Below are positions 5,211-6,163 of a stretch of 6,163 bases of DNA, piece after piece. Below the pieces are notes generated by a model that saw nothing but the letters and a program-made list of their open reading frames with translations, searched no databases and had not been told where the DNA came from. How positions within the stretch are numbered: the first letter of the stretch is position 1; each line of letters opens with the position of its first letter. This DNA is from an uncultured candidate division Zixibacteria bacterium (lineage in GTDB: Bacteria > Zixibacteria > MSB-5A5 > GN15 > FEB-12): assembly GCA_913009765.1 (NCBI GenBank), contig CAJVYT010000271.1, forward strand, positions 1 through 6,163. The letters run 5' to 3'. A program made the position numbers and the translations under genes.

Positions 5211-6163
5211 TATTCAATTAAGATATCAAACGGCATACGGGTATAAAATTGATTTGGTTCAAATAGCTTCAAATCGTCAGCCAGTATATTGCTTACTGAT
5301 TTTGATTTAAACAATCTTGCTGCTGATGAGAATAGAGAAGCCCCCGGCAGAATTATAAATGGTTTTTTTTGTGGATAAATTTCTATTTGATAATCTTTAA
5401 ATTTTTCATGTTCAGCAATATAATCAACAGCATCTTTAAAACCGCCAATCTTATCGACTAAACCATTCTCTTTTGCTTCACTTCCTGTCCAAACTTTACC
5501 TTGTGAGAGATTGTTTATAGAATCTGACGGAAGTGATCTGTTTGCTGCTACCAACTCAACAAAATGGTCGTACATACTTTTTAATTGATAAAAATATTTA
5601 TCTCGTTCTTCTTGAGTAAAAGGTTTAATCTGCGAAAGCATCCCTGAAAATTTTCCGCGAGTATACAGCTCTTTGTTTAGAGATATTTTTTTGTGTAATT
5701 CACTTAAGTCAATCTTGCCCCCAAAGATTCCGACAGAACCGGTTATCGTAGCTCTATTGGCAAACAACGTTTTACCTGCCATCGCAAAATAATAGCCTCC
5801 TGATGCGGCAACATTTCCCATTGAAATTGTCAAAGGAATTTTAGAGCTTTTCTTGGCAAATGCATGATAAATCTCCTCCCCTGCCAATGCTGCTCCTCCG
5901 GGTGAATTGACTCTTAAGAGAATTGCTTTAGTACGTTTATTTTGCATTGCTTGATGTAGTGCTGTTTTCATCATTGATGGTGTCACATCTGATTTGCCAG
6001 AAAATATTGAACTCTGTCCATCCGGTTGAACTTCACCCTGTGCAACAATCACAGCAATTACCGGTTTTTCATCCCAAGAATCATATACTATAGTGTCCTT
6101 GTGATAGGCACCCATTGTAATTTCATGTTTATTTTTCTCTATCAAATTCGGGAAAACATCTTT
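5210..6163 (-). CDS. sppA: Signal peptide peptidase SppA-like (peptidase family S49), 5' end outside the window
   Basis: The frame is open to the window edge, so the N-terminal part is missing; a TTG at 6145 is an ordinary Leu codon, not a start. The visible 317 residues form an S49 peptidase domain. Counting from that TTG codon, they include IAVIVAQGEV (30-39), LLRVNSPGG (76-84), the nucleophile Ser115 in NVAASGGYYF, and GSVGIFGGK (136-144). The C-terminal QGKVWTGSEAKENGLVDKIGGF is a strong S49 signature. SppA cleaves remnant signal peptides in the inner membrane. The usual catalytic Lys in the 36-kDa form follows a conserved Gly by three residues; here that position is Ser167 (GKFS). This fits the C-terminal domain of the long two-domain 67-kDa form, where Lys comes from the N-terminal domain. 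It is convergent with the pilin operon and likely unrelated to it. Confidence 0.9.
   Translation of the reverse strand, partial: KDVFPNLIEKNKHEITMGAYHKDTIVYDSWDEKPVIAVIVAQGEVQPDGQSSIFSGKSDVTPSMMKTALHQAMQNKRTKAILLRVNSPGGAALAGEEIYHAFAKKSSKIPLTISMGNVAASGGYYFAMAGKTLFANRATITGSVGIFGGKIDLSELHKKISLNKELYTRGKFSGMLSQIKPFTQEERDKYFYQLKSMYDHFVELVAANRSLPSDSINNLSQGKVWTGSEAKENGLVDKIGGFKDAVDYIAEHEKFKDYQIEIYPQKKPFIILPGASLFSSAARLFKSKSVSNILADDLKLFEPNQFYTRMPFDILIE

Noticed and set aside
5062..5310. Plus-strand open frame running from the end of the pilX-like gene into the SppA-like gene.
   Set aside because: It spans the terminator hairpin and the 3' end of the convergent gene, has no recognisable domain, and overlaps two better-supported genes.
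6143..6145. TTG at 6145 as the start of the SppA-like gene.
   Set aside because: The frame continues open to the window edge with plausible residues, and starting here would leave the protease without any membrane anchor or N-terminal domain. The gene is simply cut by the window.

Overview
The window is one end of an assembled contig from an AT-rich, Gram-negative bacterium. Bases 1-29 are Illumina adapter, so the natural sequence starts near base 30. Type IV pilus minor pilins of the PilV/PilW/PilX kind, together with what looks like the C-terminal half of a long-form SppA protease, point to a diderm. The large PilX-type protein and the dispersed palindromic repeat resemble what is seen in deltaproteobacterial and FCB-type environmental genomes. 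That placement is an impression; nothing here fixes the taxon.

Layout. Bases 30-413 hold no supportable gene. They contain a 137-base imperfect palindrome built from two inverted copies of a REP-like unit, a short stretch of other repeat-like sequence, and a GC-rich terminator. An aldehyde dehydrogenase gene (414-1844) follows on the minus strand, complete, with a clear Shine-Dalgarno sequence and all catalytic residues. An AT-rich divergent intergenic region (1845-2272) carries candidate promoters for both directions, a possible operator palindrome and a 12-base direct repeat. A tight plus-strand operon of three minor-pilin genes, pilV-like, pilW-like and pilX-like (2273-5156), comes next, with gaps of 11 and 17 bases and a good ribosome site before each gene. 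It ends at a 14-bp perfect hairpin that also serves the convergent minus-strand sppA-like gene, whose 5' part lies beyond base 6163.

How the parts work together. The three pilin-like proteins each have a type III prepilin leader (short, charged, ending in Gly) and a hydrophobic helix. They would be cut by prepilin peptidase and form a priming or tip complex of a type IV pilus or related pseudopilus. The third lacks Glu at +5 and has a very large C-terminal domain. The aldehyde dehydrogenase and the SppA-like protease are separate transcription units with no evident functional link to the pilins.

I found no convincing new defence, mobile or regulatory system. The items most worth a second look are the oversized PilX-like protein in its minimal three-gene operon, and the paired inverted repeat near the contig end.
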